Notes: generated from the sequence alone by a model not told the origin. A DNA stretch of 64,000 nt from Asterias amurensis (GCF_032118995.1 NC_092650.1:23694001-23758000); one strand, 5' to 3'; numbered from the stretch's first letter, positions 53,601-64,000 are shown. Numbers and translations are program-made.

Positions 53601-54522
53601 AAGGGTCCTCTTTGTATCGAATGAAAAAGTGGTGGCGCACACGGAAACTTTTCAAAGAGTCAATGTTTGTGCCCTAAAAAATCAAAAAAAGAATGGATTA
53701 TACTAGTTATACCATGCAGCATGCAATGCAATGGCGTTTGTTTTATCAACAAAATATATTATATAATTATCTTGCTATTCTTATTAATTGACCATTGTTA
53801 GTTGCATCATGATGCAACTTGCTCTCTAATCCTACCCTTTCATGTCTCCCTGCATTGTTGTCGAACAATACATTTACCACTTTTATGGTCCAGTAACCCA
53901 TCCTTTCATTCTAAACATCCTTTGTCCTCGCCACTTACTCCTATTGGTTCATAGCCACACATTGTCTCTGAAATAGAAACTTTGATTGGCTGTTATTTTT
54001 CCGCTTTTTTCTGGATCCTTTCCTTAATCCCTTTCCCCCTCTCTTTTTCTTTAAATGGATATGCATTTGTTTGTACTTGTTTTATGCCTCTGAAGAAGGT
54101 CCGGATTGGATCGAAAGCTAAGGCCATCTACCCTATTCATTATATAATTATAATTTGTTTAACTTTTCAAAGATTGGGCCCACAAAACAGTGCCACGAAA
54201 CGAACACACAAAGTCAAGTAAATAAGGGTACTGGTTAATTTGGAGGACCACTTTAGATCTTGCCCTTGCCCCTTCTAATCTCAGGGTAAGCATAAATAAA
54301 TAAAACTTGGCAATCAGAAATAAACTAACTTTTGTTGTTGTTGAGGGCGAGTTGACTTTTTAATGGGGATTCGACTGGAATATTAATAAATTTTATTATT
54401 GGAAAGGGAGCCGTTTTCCATGAAACTTTTGCTTACCTGTGTGTAATCCAAGATTGCAAATTTCTTGCTGACTTCTTATAAAGCCGGAGAACTCTCTGTG
54501 CGTGCGTCAGCGAGCTTGCCAT
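50645..54522 (-). CDS. NDUFB9: Complex I subunit NDUFB9 (LYR family)
   Basis: Four exons on the minus strand: 54437-54522, 52865-53007, 51452-51507, 50645-50809 (149 aa; human is 179, so the C-terminus is shorter). It is an accessory subunit of the membrane arm of mitochondrial NADH dehydrogenase. The LYR-type first helix is [19 protein letters not shown]. Exon 2 gives [14 protein letters not shown] and [16 protein letters not shown]. Exon 3 gives [11 protein letters not shown]. Exon 4 gives [19 protein letters not shown] then a charged tail ending NKPQAS. All are direct counterparts of the human protein as I remember it. Junctions are GT-AG and in frame. The start faces METTL17 across 171 bp. 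Confidence 0.93.
50930..51083. mobile_element. CTTCGTTTTTGAAAGGGC-type MITE
   Basis: CCAGGCCTGTATGCTTCGTT, GAAAGGGCAAAGGCACCAAG and CCTTCGTGGAGTATCAGGCC. It lies in NDUFB9 intron 3. Confidence 0.78.
51600..51718 (+). mobile_element. SINE fragment with B box
   Basis: AATGTGGGTTCGAATCCCAG then TGTGTCCTTGAGCAAGGCC and CACTTAACC. It ends at the TTAA used by the next MITE. Confidence 0.5.
51721..52099. mobile_element. TTAA MITE family A, copy (reverse)
   Basis: TTAA lies at 51717-51720 and 52100-52103. It lies in NDUFB9 intron 2. Confidence 0.9.
52157..52290. mobile_element. CTTCGTTTTTGAAAGGGC-type MITE
   Basis: CAAGCCTGTATGCTTCGTTT, AGGGCAAGGGCACAAAGGC and TTCAAGGGCACCAAGGCAAT. Confidence 0.7.
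52395..52640. mobile_element. Complete GGGCCCAATTTC foldback
   Basis: CAGGGCCCAATTTCATAGAG and CTGCTTAAGCACAAAATT are mirrored by CTTAAGCAGCTCTATGAAAT and TGACCCC. Confidence 0.82.
54090..54121 (+). other. Retroelement-tail-like motif
   Basis: CTGAAGAAGGTCCGGATTGG followed by ATCGAAAGCTA. GGTCC and GGATC can pair around a 5-base loop. The order resembles a hammerhead core, but no good third stem or cleavage site is visible. Low confidence. Confidence 0.25.
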
Positions 54523-54693
54523 GTTTGTATAGCAAATAACTTTGGGGTTAATTCCCCGTGTTTTAGACAAGAAAAATAGAGCTGGATTACTTCGTCGGCC
54601 GAGCGGCTTGACTATCAAGTCAGCTAGATATTCGACCGCCGGGCAGAAGAACGCCCTCTGTTGGTGATCGTGTGATTGAAAATTAAAAACAAA
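54523..54693. promoter_or_regulatory. Bidirectional promoter NDUFB9 / METTL17
   Basis: 171 bp lie between the two divergent start codons, with no room for separate promoters. It includes GACTATCAAGTCAGCTAGAT and a CTCF-like AGAGGGCG core. No TATA box is seen. Confidence 0.7.
54650..54664 (-). promoter_or_regulatory. CTCF-like motif
   Basis: The minus strand reads CCAACAGAGGGCGTT, 13 of 15 matches to the CTCF core. It sits 30 bases before the METTL17 start. Confidence 0.3.
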
Positions 54694-57600
54694 ATGGCAG
54701 CCTCCATGAGTGTCACGTTGGGAATGCATGGAATGGGAGTTTTCGTCAGGGTAAAGCCGCGTCAAACAAATAGCTCAAGCATTTTCAAGTTTCAGAGGAG
54801 GGTGAGTTGGAGCGTGTAATTTTGATGGGAAAACCAAAATGATGAGGTTTAGTTGAGCTGCTGAGGGTTGAGTGAAAAACTGGGAGCACTGCCACTGCCA
54901 CTGCCAGCTAGACTGCTGCGCTGGTCAGATCAGAAATTAAATTGGCCCCTTTTTGGCCCCGCCCCTTTTCCCATGTGCTTAGTCCTTGACCTTGTTTTAT
55001 ATGCCAAAGCAGTTTTATTTGTGAAAAAAATCCGGAAAATAAGATAAACATTTATCCCATACATAATGACAATGTCAATGAATTGAAACGTCAGTGGCAG
55101 TGGGATATGGAAACTTTTCCATGAAACCAAACCAGCCTCAAAAGTTCTGATAACATAACCCTCCTCCAGCGCGAAGGCGAAGCCGGAGCTTAAACGGCAA
55201 CAAGTCAACAGATTGGAAACAGATTTGCTCAATTTTTACCACTTTCTTGTCAACAATATCATATGCTTCCCACAATGAAAATGAACATCAGGCTCAATTT
55301 GAGTTTGTGCTTACAAATTTTGTCATCACTTTGCTCATCAAGTTTCCTCAGACACGAGACCCAGTAACTGGGGTGCTGTACTCATTTTTACCCTGAAATA
55401 CAGCCGCGCCGATAATGACAAATTAAGAGAAAAAAAAGAGAAAAGCCCCCCAGTAACTGGGTCTACTCAGAATTTTTATTTGAATTTTTTGAAAATTGCA
55501 CTCTATTGAAATGTTGGGCGCGATCGGTCAATCTGCGCGATCAACCGATCGCGCTGCACTATTGAACGTTCAAATTAAGATCAATTGGTCGCACAGCAAT
55601 CGGTCGATCGCGCAACAATCAGTTGATCGCGCAACAATCGGTCGATCGCGCAATGACATCTTTGCGCGACTGACCGATTGCGCTACGAGTATTTTTTTCC
55701 CGTTATCAGCGGATCGCGCAGGACAGGCTTTGTGCGATCTACCGATCGTGCAGGAATGGGTTTGCGCGATCGACCGATCGTGCAGGAATGGTTTGGTGCG
55801 TTCGACCGATCGTGCAGGTAAACTATTCCTTGGGGCGATTTCTCAAAGCAATAAAATTCGTAGCTGGACAAATTTTCAGTATCACCATAGTGATTTATAT
55901 AGTGACGTCACACTACGATTGATTTGCAGTTACAATCAATGTTACATCTTGTCATCTTTGTGAATTCGGCCCCTGAACATCAGCCGATTGTGCCTAACAA
56001 TTCCTGCACAATCGGCTGATTTTGTGCAGGTCGGCCGATCGCGCAAAACCATTCTTGCACAATCGGCCGATCACTCATAACCATTCCTGCACAATCGGCC
56101 TATCGCGCAAAATCATTCCTGCACAATCGGCCGATCGTGCCGAGCCATTCCCGCATGATCGGTTGATCGCGCATGTTCGTTGCCGAACAATGCGCGATCG
56201 ACCGATTGTTGCGCGATCGACCGATTGTTGCGCGATCGACCGATTGTTGCGCGATCGACCGATTGCTGCGCGATCGACCAATTGCTGCGCGACCAATAGA
56301 TATTTCAATAGCGCAGCGTGATCGGTCGATAGCGCAGCGCGATCAACCGATCGCGCAGATTGACCGATCGCGCCCAACAGAAACACTGTTTTTTGACAAA
56401 TTTGTGATGTTTTCCTGATAATGCAGCTGGCTACTGTGGCAAAGTACAAGACTTCAGTTGATGACTCTTTAGTCGGACTGGCAACTTTTAGAAAACATCC
56501 TGGCATCATACGACCTAAATCAGTCAGACTTCCGGATGCATTGCTGCAGAATGTGATCAAATACCTAGCTGGTGAGTAACTTGTTGCGATAATCGTAACC
56601 CTTGATTGATCCCCTCGACATTCAAAGACCGGATGGTTTTGAGGGGCCATTGGAAAAAAATTCAAAAATTTTACAATCCTTATTTGAACCCATTTACCAT
56701 CAGGCCTGTGTGATTCGTTTTTGAAAGGGCAAGGGCGTTGAGGCATTTTCTCCTTGGAAAGGGCACCATATGAGTAACTGGAGCATTTCAAGGGCACCAA
56801 GGCATTGACCAGGGGGCATGGAGGCAATTGCCTTGGTTGCCTCCTTGAAGTAACAGACAAATTTTTCTTTTTTCCCCCTGGTAGTCTTCACTTGAGTAGC
56901 TTTGCATTGTTTTGATGTTGTTTGTTTTTTTCAAAAATATTATTAATCATAAATTCTTGATTGTTTATGTTTTTCTCGAGCCAGACAAGCCAGTGAAGCA
57001 GCTTCAACCGAATGCCGCTGCAATGGCAAGGTACCTCTTGGGACGTCAACGACCGCTTGAACGAGCTGATCTCCGTGCAAAGGCAAAGGAATTTGCATCA
57101 ATTCAAGGGGTTAACGGTATGTTAAGCCTTTCCAGACCTGCAATTTCATCTTAGCGAGGGCAAGACCACGTCCATTGTACCAAGGGCACTTCCAAATGGG
57201 GAGCCTATGAAAGGGGCACCAAAGGGGCAGGAAGGTCAAGATCAAGGGGCAACAGTAATTCCATGCCTGCTTGTTTGTTACAACAAGACACAAGCAGTGC
57301 ACAATATTAAGTGCGCGTTATGCCATGTATTTCAACTTGTGAGTTACAGATACAGTTTTTAATAGGCCCTATTGTTTTGAATGTGACTTCGTTTCGGAGG
57401 GAAATATTTCAGAGAAACAATGTTTCCAGTATAAACTTTTAATCGGTATATAAAGCTTGTGATGTTTTTTATCTTTACAAATCCTGTTTTATCAATAACC
57501 GATGGGAACCCATGCTAATATCCCCTCTCTAGGTATTGCCCACAATTGTTTTTTGAATATTGGCTTATCGAAGGAGGATGACTTGTCTGAACAAAAAAAA

Positions 57601-60600
57601 AATAAAAATCTTGCTGTCGTTATCTTTTTTAAGATATCGATGACGAAATGATTAGGAGTCCCGACTTATCCAAGGAAAACAAAAAGAAAATTGCATCTGT
57701 GATGAGTAAACTGAAGAGACACATCTATCACTGGCATCCTATCACGTGAGTAGATTCTGCAATCAAATAATAATGGACACTTTTTGGACATGCTAAGCTA
57801 ATCTTAATGTGGTAAAGACAATGGACACTGTTGGTAATTGTCAAAGACCGGTCTTCTCACTTGGTGTATCTCAACTTATGCACAAAATAACAAACCTGTG
57901 CAAATTTGAGCTCAATCGGTCGTCGAATTTGCGAGATAATAATGAAAGAAAAAACACCCTTGCACACGAAGTTGTGTGCTTTCTGATGCTTGATTTTGAG
58001 ACCTCAAATTCTAAACTTGAGGTCAAATTCGTGGAAAATTACTTCTTTCTCAAAAACTACGTCACTTCAGAGGAAGCCTTTTCTTACAATGTTTGATACT
58101 ATCAACCTCTCCCCATTACTCTTTACCAAGTAAGGTTTTATGTAATTATTTTGAGTAACTACCAATAGTGTCCACTGCCTTTAAGCACTTTGTAATCAGT
58201 ACTTTTCTAATTCTTGTAGGAAAAAAATCACAAATAAAATTACAACATTTACCTTTCTCCCTGTTACTACAGCTATAATGAGACCACTTCATGTGCATAT
58301 ATGATGTCAAGGATTGCCCCAAACTATGCAGTGACCTACAGAGTTCTAAATGAGGTACTTCCTGAATAATTCCTGAATTTAATTATTTTAAAACTTAATA
58401 AGGTATCATATTAATGATATGGCTTTAAAAGTGAAGACAACTGAAACATCAGCAATGATATCAATGTGATGTGGTGTCTTAAACATTATGTGTGTTGAGA
58501 AACGCTTGCCTTATAGGCCCCAATTAGGTAGTTTAATTTAAGCTTGTCATTTTTTCAAAATGAGCTAACGGTGAATGCTAGTCTTTGAAAATTACCAATA
58601 GTGTCCACTGTCTTTAAGTGGTTTAAATCCAATACTGAGTTTTGTCAGGAAGCTTCTTCTGAGTCGCTATCGTTCGAGTCCAAGTCTCAGGTCATTTGGG
58701 GTGAAGTCTGAATTTTGAGTAAAGTCATGAGTCACTTTGTTCAAGTGAGTCTGAGTTTTAGTCGCGTGTCACTTTTTTCTTGTGAGTCTGAGTTTAAGTC
58801 ACGAGTCACTTTGTCCAAGTGAGTCTGAGTTTAAGTCACAAGTCATTGTACAAAGAAGAAAAAAAAGGAAACCTGTCCAAAATAGTGACATCTGGGGTGG
58901 ATTTCACAAAGAGTTAGACTGGACTAGTCTTACTCGTCCTAACTTAGGACATATCTCCTAGCTTACCCATGACAACTAGCCCTAACTCTTTTTTGAAATC
59001 GACCCCCTGGTATATCAAACGCAAGCGTGTGTCAGCTAGGAGATTTTTTGTCTTCTAAGCTAATAAGCCATTTTTAGATATAGTGGACACAATAACTACA
59101 GGTGTCACTTCTGGGTCCGGGTAAGTTTCTCCACCCAAACCAAACAGTACACTGCTGTAGTGTCCACTTTATCTCAAACAGGCTTATTGTCTTTGCATGG
59201 TAGCTCTCTGTGACATTTCCCTTGGTTCATATTCTCCAATGTCAATGGGAAAACCCACTGTTTTATATTGTTATATTGATTGATATTTGACACAAATCAC
59301 TGCAGTAATTGTATTTTTTTCAATTTGGTTTCAACATTTGCTGTTATTATCTATTTTTAGCAACCATTAGGCCTATAAACAAAGATATCTCCTTGAATAC
59401 TTTTGTTTTTGTTTTTGTGGATTGACAGATCAGGAAAAGGATGGCAGATTTTACACCTGAAAACCTGCTGGATTTTGGTTCTGGTGTCGGAACAACAGCC
59501 TGGTATGTTTGGCTTGATTTTATACATCTACATTTATATAGGATTATAAAGTCAAAACTCATCTCAAATCATATCTATTTCGGAAACAATAGCCTTCAAA
59601 CTTAACTATTCATTGTCTTGTGTATTAGCAGAGTTCTTGTTTTTTGCGCCAGGAGTGTCATCATTGACAGACATGACGCACTAGAAATGTTCAAACCAAT
59701 CACAAAACCAAAGGTATATATATGTTGCCTTCAAATGAAATCCACCCAGATTTCTTCAGAAACTTGACCTATATAAGCGTATTTGTTTTTTTTAGGGCTG
59801 CTCATTCACTGTGGGGTGACTCACTCAGTGAATTCTTCTGTGTGGATACGTCGAGATCTATGCATGAGTTATCTGATACACTCATGAGAGATAATAGTAC
59901 AGAAGAGGAAGAGGAGGCTGGGAACAAGACTATCATCAAGGGAATCTACCTCAGACATTTCCTTCCAGTCTCAATTCAGGTATGTAGTACTTGACTGGTC
60001 TGGTTCATTCTGTCTTTATTCTGCTGGTCCTGGACATGGCATCTGTTTCCTTAAAGGCAGTGTACACTATTGGTAATTACTCAAAATAATTATTAGCATA
60101 AAACCTTACTTGGTAACGAGTAATAGGGAGAGATTGATAGTATAAAACATTGTGAGAAACAGCTCCCTCTAAAGTGACGCAGTTTTCGAGAAAGAAGTAA
60201 TTTTCCACGAATTTGATTTCGAGACCTCAGATTTAGAATTTGAGGTCTCGAAATCAAGCATCTGAAACAACTTCGTGTGACCAAGGATGTTTTTCTTTCA
60301 TTAATATCTTGCAACTTCGACGACCAATTGAGCTCAAATTTTCACAGGTTTGTTATTTTATGCATATGTTGAGATACACCAAGTGAAAAGACTGGTCTTT
60401 GACATTTTACCAATAGTGTCCACTGTCTTTAAGCAAGACACTTAATGGGCATTGGACACTATTTTGTAATTACTCAAAATAATTGTTAGCATAACTTAGT
60501 TGGCAACAAGCAATGGAGAGCTGTTGAAAATTGTGAGAAACGACTCCCTCTGAAGTAACATAGTTTTTGAGAAAGGTAATTTCTCACTCAAAAATTCAAA

Positions 60601-63600
60601 GGCTTCAGGCCTGAAGTCTTTCAATTGTTTGGTATGCATCTGAAAGCAAACAAATTTGTGCAACAAGGGCGTTTTTTCCTTTCATTATTCTCTTGTAACT
60701 TCGATGACCAATTGAGTCCACATTTTCACAGATGTGTTATTTTATGCATGTTGGGATGTACACCAAGTGAGAAGACTGGTCTTTGACGATTGCCAAAGGT
60801 TAGGTGTCCAATGACTTTAAAGCCATTGGACACTTTCGGTAAACAGTATTGTCCAAAGGCCCACACTTCGTGTATCACAACCAATATAAAAAATATCAAA
60901 CCTGTGAAAATTTAGGCTCAATCGGTCATCGGAGTTGGGAGAACATAACGGGGAAAACCCACCCTTGTTTCCGCACGTTTCGCCGTGTCATGACAAGTGT
61001 TTAAAATAAATCCGTATTCTCGACAACGAGAATTGATAATTGTTTTAATGTTTTCTCGAAAAGTAAGGCATTTCATGGAATAATATTTCAAGAGAAGTCT
61101 TTCACCATTACCTTCTGTAAACCCTGTAAGTTATTTGTAAATCTGTGAACTTTTTTTTTTTTTCTGTTCCGAAAGTGTCCAGTGGCTTTAACCATTGCAT
61201 CAACCTTCCGACGAGACATAAAGCCATTGGTCCAGTGTGTTCTGTCATGTATCTAAAAGAGAAGGGGTTCGCCCTGGTGTTCCTGGCGTGGTCTGGGAGC
61301 AATATACGCCACCTCACTTTGTTCACCTTTCAAGGTGTTATATCATGGACGCTCAGCCTCACAAAATCGTATTCAACCATCATGCTCAATTTGGTTGGAT
61401 AATTCAGCGCCAGGCAGACTGGTGCCAGGAATGTCATTTATGACAGACATGGCACCTTATAAAAATTGATACACAATTGTTTCTTTCAGAAAAAGTACGA
61501 CTTGACGGTCAGTTCCTTCTCTCTGCTTGAGTTACCAAGTAAGGCGGACCGTTTAAACACACTGAGAACTCTATGGCATAAAACAGAGCAATATTTAGTC
61601 CTGATTGAGTGTGGTACAAACGAAGGATATCAAACTATCATGGAGGCCAGAGATTTTATTTTGAACGATCTGAAGGAGGAAGCAGAGAGGAGTTCACAGG
61701 GACAAGCTGTCGGAAGATTGAGGAACAGAGAAGAGCTTGGAGAAGAGGCAGATCCTATGGATGCTGTTGGTCATGTCTTTGCTCCGGTAAAAGATCTTTT
61801 ATCACATCCCGGTTTCGACAGGCGATCAAGAGTAGCGCCGAAGCTAATAGATTAGGAGTGACTCTAAGGCGACCCAAATAACTTTAGGTTTCAGACAGGT
61901 TTAACGTCATATTTATATTAGGTTTAGCTCATAATAATAGAACAACTGCATAAGAAAGTCTCTAGGCGCTCATGACCAGCTTGAAGTCTGGTCTGAAACA
62001 AAAATGTTCCAGAGTCATTTTGAACGAGAGCAACAGTCGATCTGTTGACTTCCAGCGCATCCAGTCGCTCCTAACTGATTCAGATGTCAAACTTTTTATG
62101 CGCTTAATTCAATAATTTGGTTCAGCACAACTCTCGAGCTCCTGTCTGAACCGGTGTCCTTAATGTTTATTGGTAAAATTCTGTTAACTGTAGTATCTAC
62201 ATGTAGTACTACAGGGTGTCTCAAAAAAAAGGTAATCCTACTTTAAAGGGTTTTTATGGCCAGACTATTATGTTTACCAGCAGAAAGCATGGCATCATCT
62301 TAAAGCTGAAACCTTGTGCTTTCCAATGATACATTTGGTTACATTCCAGGGTCATGCATCAGCGAGCACCATTGTCTTGAAAATGTGGTGCAAAAATGCA
62401 GTTGGTTCACTTTTGAACCCATGTCATTCTGGCCTTCAGACAGTGTGTAAACCTCAGGTTGTCACAAACGGTTCAGCTAATAACAGCAGAGTGGTCAAGA
62501 AAAGGTATGAAACCAGAAGTTTGCTGGGATCTCTCTCACACCGCTCAAGAAGCCACTCACAGAAAGTATGTCTTCTTGCAAGATCAGGAAGCAGAAGTTC
62601 ATGATGGATGTGAAGATGTGGAACAGATGGAAGTGAAGGTTCAGATGAGTGATCCGATTAAAAGTGGTGTGGCTCTGTCCAACACCATTCCCTCTTGCAC
62701 TTGTCTCCCGTGGGTGGTCAATCGATCAGTTGCTGTCGTAGGATAGCGATGTTTTCCTGAGATCTCGCTGTCCTTGGCCTGAACTTCCTTTGTTGCGATT
62801 GAGGCTGGTTCCTGATGTGCTTCATACTTTCTCACATTGGCCCAGATTGTTTCTTTGTGGGTGGATCTCGATCTGGGAATGCTTCTCCAAATGCATCCTG
62901 TGTAGCCTGCAAAAAGTTCTGGTTTCATACCATTTCTTGACCACAAATATTCTCTGTTCTGCCGTTAGCTGAACCATTGTGACAACCTGAGGTTTACACA
63001 CTGTCTGAAGGCCAGAATGACAAGGGTTTAAAAGTGAACCAACTGCATTTTTGGACCACATTTTCAAGACAATGGTGCTCGCTGATGCATGACCCTGGAA
63101 TGTAACTAAATGTATCATTGGAAAGCACAAGGTTTCAGCTTTAAGATGATGCCATACTTTCTGCTGGTAAACATAAAAGTCTGGCCATAAAAACCCTTTA
63201 AAGTAGGATTACCTTTTTTTTGAGACACCCTGTAGTAGAAAATGAGTGCATCACAAAACTGAATTTGACTGTAGAGCCATTTCTTTAAAGAGGGACACTC
63301 GCCATGATTTGCCAGGATTTTCCTGTTTTCAGGATTTCATTGATTAATGCCTTCAGAAAGAGGCGAAGTTTCATTAATAGCAAGGAAGACATAGTCCTTG
63401 TTATAATCAAAACTCTCTATTAGAGTTGTGATTGAGGTGATGTAGAGATTTCTTTGTTTTCTCCATAGTGTCAACACGATCTTGCCTGCCCTAGAGTCAC
63501 TGATGGTTCTGGCACACCATGTAATTTTGAGCAGGATTTCCATCACTTCAATAAAAAAGGGTTGGTGTCAGAGTTGACATCGGAACGATTTTGCTACTTG

Positions 63601-63628
63601 GTGCTAAAAAAAGGTCCAAGAGTGCCAG
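54694..63628 (+). CDS. METTL17: METTL17, mitoribosome assembly factor (3' end outside)
   Basis: Nine exons: 54694-54801, 56427-56571, 56985-57116, 57634-57745, 58273-58354, 59429-59502, 59796-59979, 61490-61786, 63469-63628. The last donor (GTAAAT) leads out of the window. METTL17 is a mitochondrial protein of the methyltransferase fold that helps assemble the small mitoribosomal subunit and binds an Fe-S cluster. The N-terminus is Arg/Ser-rich with few acids, fitting a mitochondrial presequence. Conserved blocks: HPGIIRPKSVRLPDALL, RHIYHWHPITYNE, the SAM-site-like LDFGSGVGTTAW, AAHSLWGDSLSEFFCVD, FLPVSIQ, FSLLELPSKADR, then GHVFAPCQHDLACP with Fe-S type cysteines. Exon 8 carries an extra charged stretch before GHVFAP compared with human. 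All junctions are GT-AG and in frame. Confidence 0.92.
55147..55195. repeat. Partial hairpin repeat (AACGTAACCCTCC family)
   Basis: GATAACATAACCCTCCTCC then AGCGCGAAGGCGAAGCC: one arm and part of the loop, in METTL17 intron 1. Confidence 0.5.
55512..56379. mobile_element. 868-bp foldback of CGATCG-rich subrepeats
   Basis: TGTTGGGCGCGATCGGTCAA on the left is mirrored by TTGACCGATCGCGCCCAACA on the right, flanked by GAAA on both sides. The arms are made of a 19-bp unit (GCGCGATCGACCGATTGTT) and a longer unit with CATTCCTGCACAATCGGCC, in opposite orientation in the two arms. It fills most of METTL17 intron 1. Long frames here are artefacts. Confidence 0.85.
56700..56858. mobile_element. CTTCGTTTTTGAAAGGGC-type MITE
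   Basis: CAGGCCTGTGTGATTCGTTT, GAAAGGGCAAGGGCGTTGAG and GGAGGCAATTGCCTTGG. It lies in METTL17 intron 2. Confidence 0.75.
57131..57270. mobile_element. Degenerate CTTCGTTTTTGAAAGGGC-type MITE
   Basis: CCAGACCTGCAATTTCATCT, GCACCAAAGGGGCAGG and GGGGCAACAGTAATTCC. It starts just after METTL17 exon 3. Confidence 0.5.
57815..58180. mobile_element. TTAA MITE family A, worn copy (reverse)
   Basis: AAGACAATGGACACTGTTGG on the left, and AATAGTGTCCACTGCCT with TTAA at 58181-58184 on the right. The central palindrome is partly lost. It lies in METTL17 intron 4. Confidence 0.8.
58570..58616. mobile_element. Solo end of TTAA MITE family A
   Basis: GCTAGTCTTTGAAAATTACC then AATAGTGTCCACTGTCT and TTAA. 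Confidence 0.7.
58670..58845. repeat. ~41-bp minisatellite
   Basis: AGTCACTTTGTCCAAGTGAG and TCTGAGTTTAAGTCACGAG recur about four times in METTL17 intron 5. Confidence 0.8.
58893..59009. mobile_element. Decayed relative of the 39449 foldback
   Basis: TGGGGTGGATTTCACAAAGA and CGTCCTAACTTAGGACATAT, ending TTGAAATCGACCCCC. Confidence 0.65.
60055..60428. mobile_element. TTAA MITE family A, copy
   Basis: TTAA lies at 60051-60054 and 60429-60432. It lies in METTL17 intron 7, the first of three TTAA elements in a row. Confidence 0.88.
60446..60816. mobile_element. TTAA MITE family A, diverged copy
   Basis: TGGGCATTGGACACTATTTT on the left, GGTGTCCAATGACT on the right. TTAA lies at 60442-60445 and 60817-60820, the latter shared with the next element. 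The centre palindrome is CTTCAGGCCTGAAG. Confidence 0.8.
60821..61187. mobile_element. TTAA MITE family B (AGCCATTGGACAC), copy 2
   Basis: AGCCATTGGACACTTTCGGT on the left, CGAAAGTGTCCAGTGGCT on the right. TTAA lies at 60817-60820 and 61188-61191. Confidence 0.88.
61196..61460 (+). mobile_element. SINE fragment, AGAAGGGGTTCGCCC family
   Basis: AAAAGAGAAGGGGTTCGCCC then TGGTGTTCCTGGCGTGG; the end GTGCCAGGAATGTCATTTAT also resembles 59646-59690. Confidence 0.5.
62212..63232. mobile_element. Tc1/mariner-like element with long inverted arms
   Basis: CAGGGTGTCTC and GAGACACCCTG ends are flanked by TA (62210-62211, 63233-63234). The arms run about 290 bp. Both arms reach into a transposase N-terminus: the minus strand near 62978 reads MVQLTAEQRIFVVKKWYETR, while the plus strand near 62475 has a worn SANNSRVVKKRYETRS. 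No catalytic domain is left, so it cannot make its own transposase. It lies in METTL17 intron 8. Confidence 0.85.
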
Positions 63629-64000
63629 GTAAATATATTTTCAAGAATTTGTCTAACGCACGTACGAATTTGTAAAGATGGACTACACTGCATTGTCAGG
63701 AGGCCCTCCACCTCATATGGATATTTTTTCAACCTTAAAAATATTTTAATCTGAGAAATGATTCATGTTTCTCAGAAGGGTTGGTGTCTGTGTGTAAAGA
63801 AAGATGTGGTTGTAACCCCTGTCTCCTCTTTAAAACTGGATTGAATCAACCTTCTTGTGAAATTACCAGGAAAGTTTGTTGCTGTTTTCTCAGCATGTAG
63901 ACACTACCTGCAGCTGAAACTTTCACATTTGACTTGTATCATATCTTTCTTGTAACATGTCTTTCTAATTGTGCATACAAATCAGCATTACAATGACAAA

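Noticed and set aside
55496-56860. 155- and 261-codon frames in METTL17 intron 1
   Set aside because: They come from the CGATCG subrepeats of the foldback, on both strands, with low-complexity Arg/Ser/Asp peptides.

Overview
The window is animal genomic DNA: AT-rich, with intron-split genes, consensus GT-AG splice sites, a tRNA gene array and very dense short palindromic transposons. The proteins are clearly metazoan and deuterostome-like. The repeat families (TTAA-flanked MITEs, foldbacks starting GGGCCCAATTTC, tRNA-headed SINEs) look echinoderm, and a sea star is my best guess. The species call is inference.

Layout. 1-5607: minus-strand tandem array of tRNA-Val genes, 27 full-length plus one cut by the window edge, with anticodons AAC, CAC and UAC on one shared tRNA body, plus internally deleted remnants. 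5608-9171: no recognised gene. 9172-19015 (+): RSPRY1 in 13 coding exons (SPRY then RING). 19016-28279: no recognised gene, many MITEs and SINEs. 28280-29936 (-): a two-exon gene for a small signal-peptide plus single-TM protein that I do not recognise. 30237-35398 (+): PSME3IP1/FAM192A in five exons, one intron of which looks like a U12-type AT-AC intron, followed by three tandem copies of its own last codons. 35399-44617: no recognised gene. 44618-48017 (-): a Rab22/Rab31-type GTPase in six exons. 48018-50644: no recognised gene. 50645-54522 (-): NDUFB9 in four exons. 54694 to beyond 63628 (+): METTL17, nine exons seen, with the 3' end outside the window.

Two gene pairs are head to head: the small TM gene with PSME3IP1 (300 bp between start codons), and NDUFB9 with METTL17 (171 bp). 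The second pair joins a complex I subunit to a mitoribosome assembly factor, so shared control of mitochondrial function is plausible. RSPRY1 and PSME3IP1 are also neighbours in human as I recall, which suggests old linkage.

The introns and intergenic DNA are packed with non-autonomous DNA transposons. At least ten copies belong to one TTAA-targeting family. There are also several tRNA-derived SINE families, a truncated Tc1/mariner element with long arms, an 868-bp foldback built of CGATCG-bearing subrepeats, and several minisatellites. I saw no retrovirus-like or capsid-bearing element. All splice sites were placed by eye from frame continuity, consensus sites and remembered human protein sequences; no search was run.
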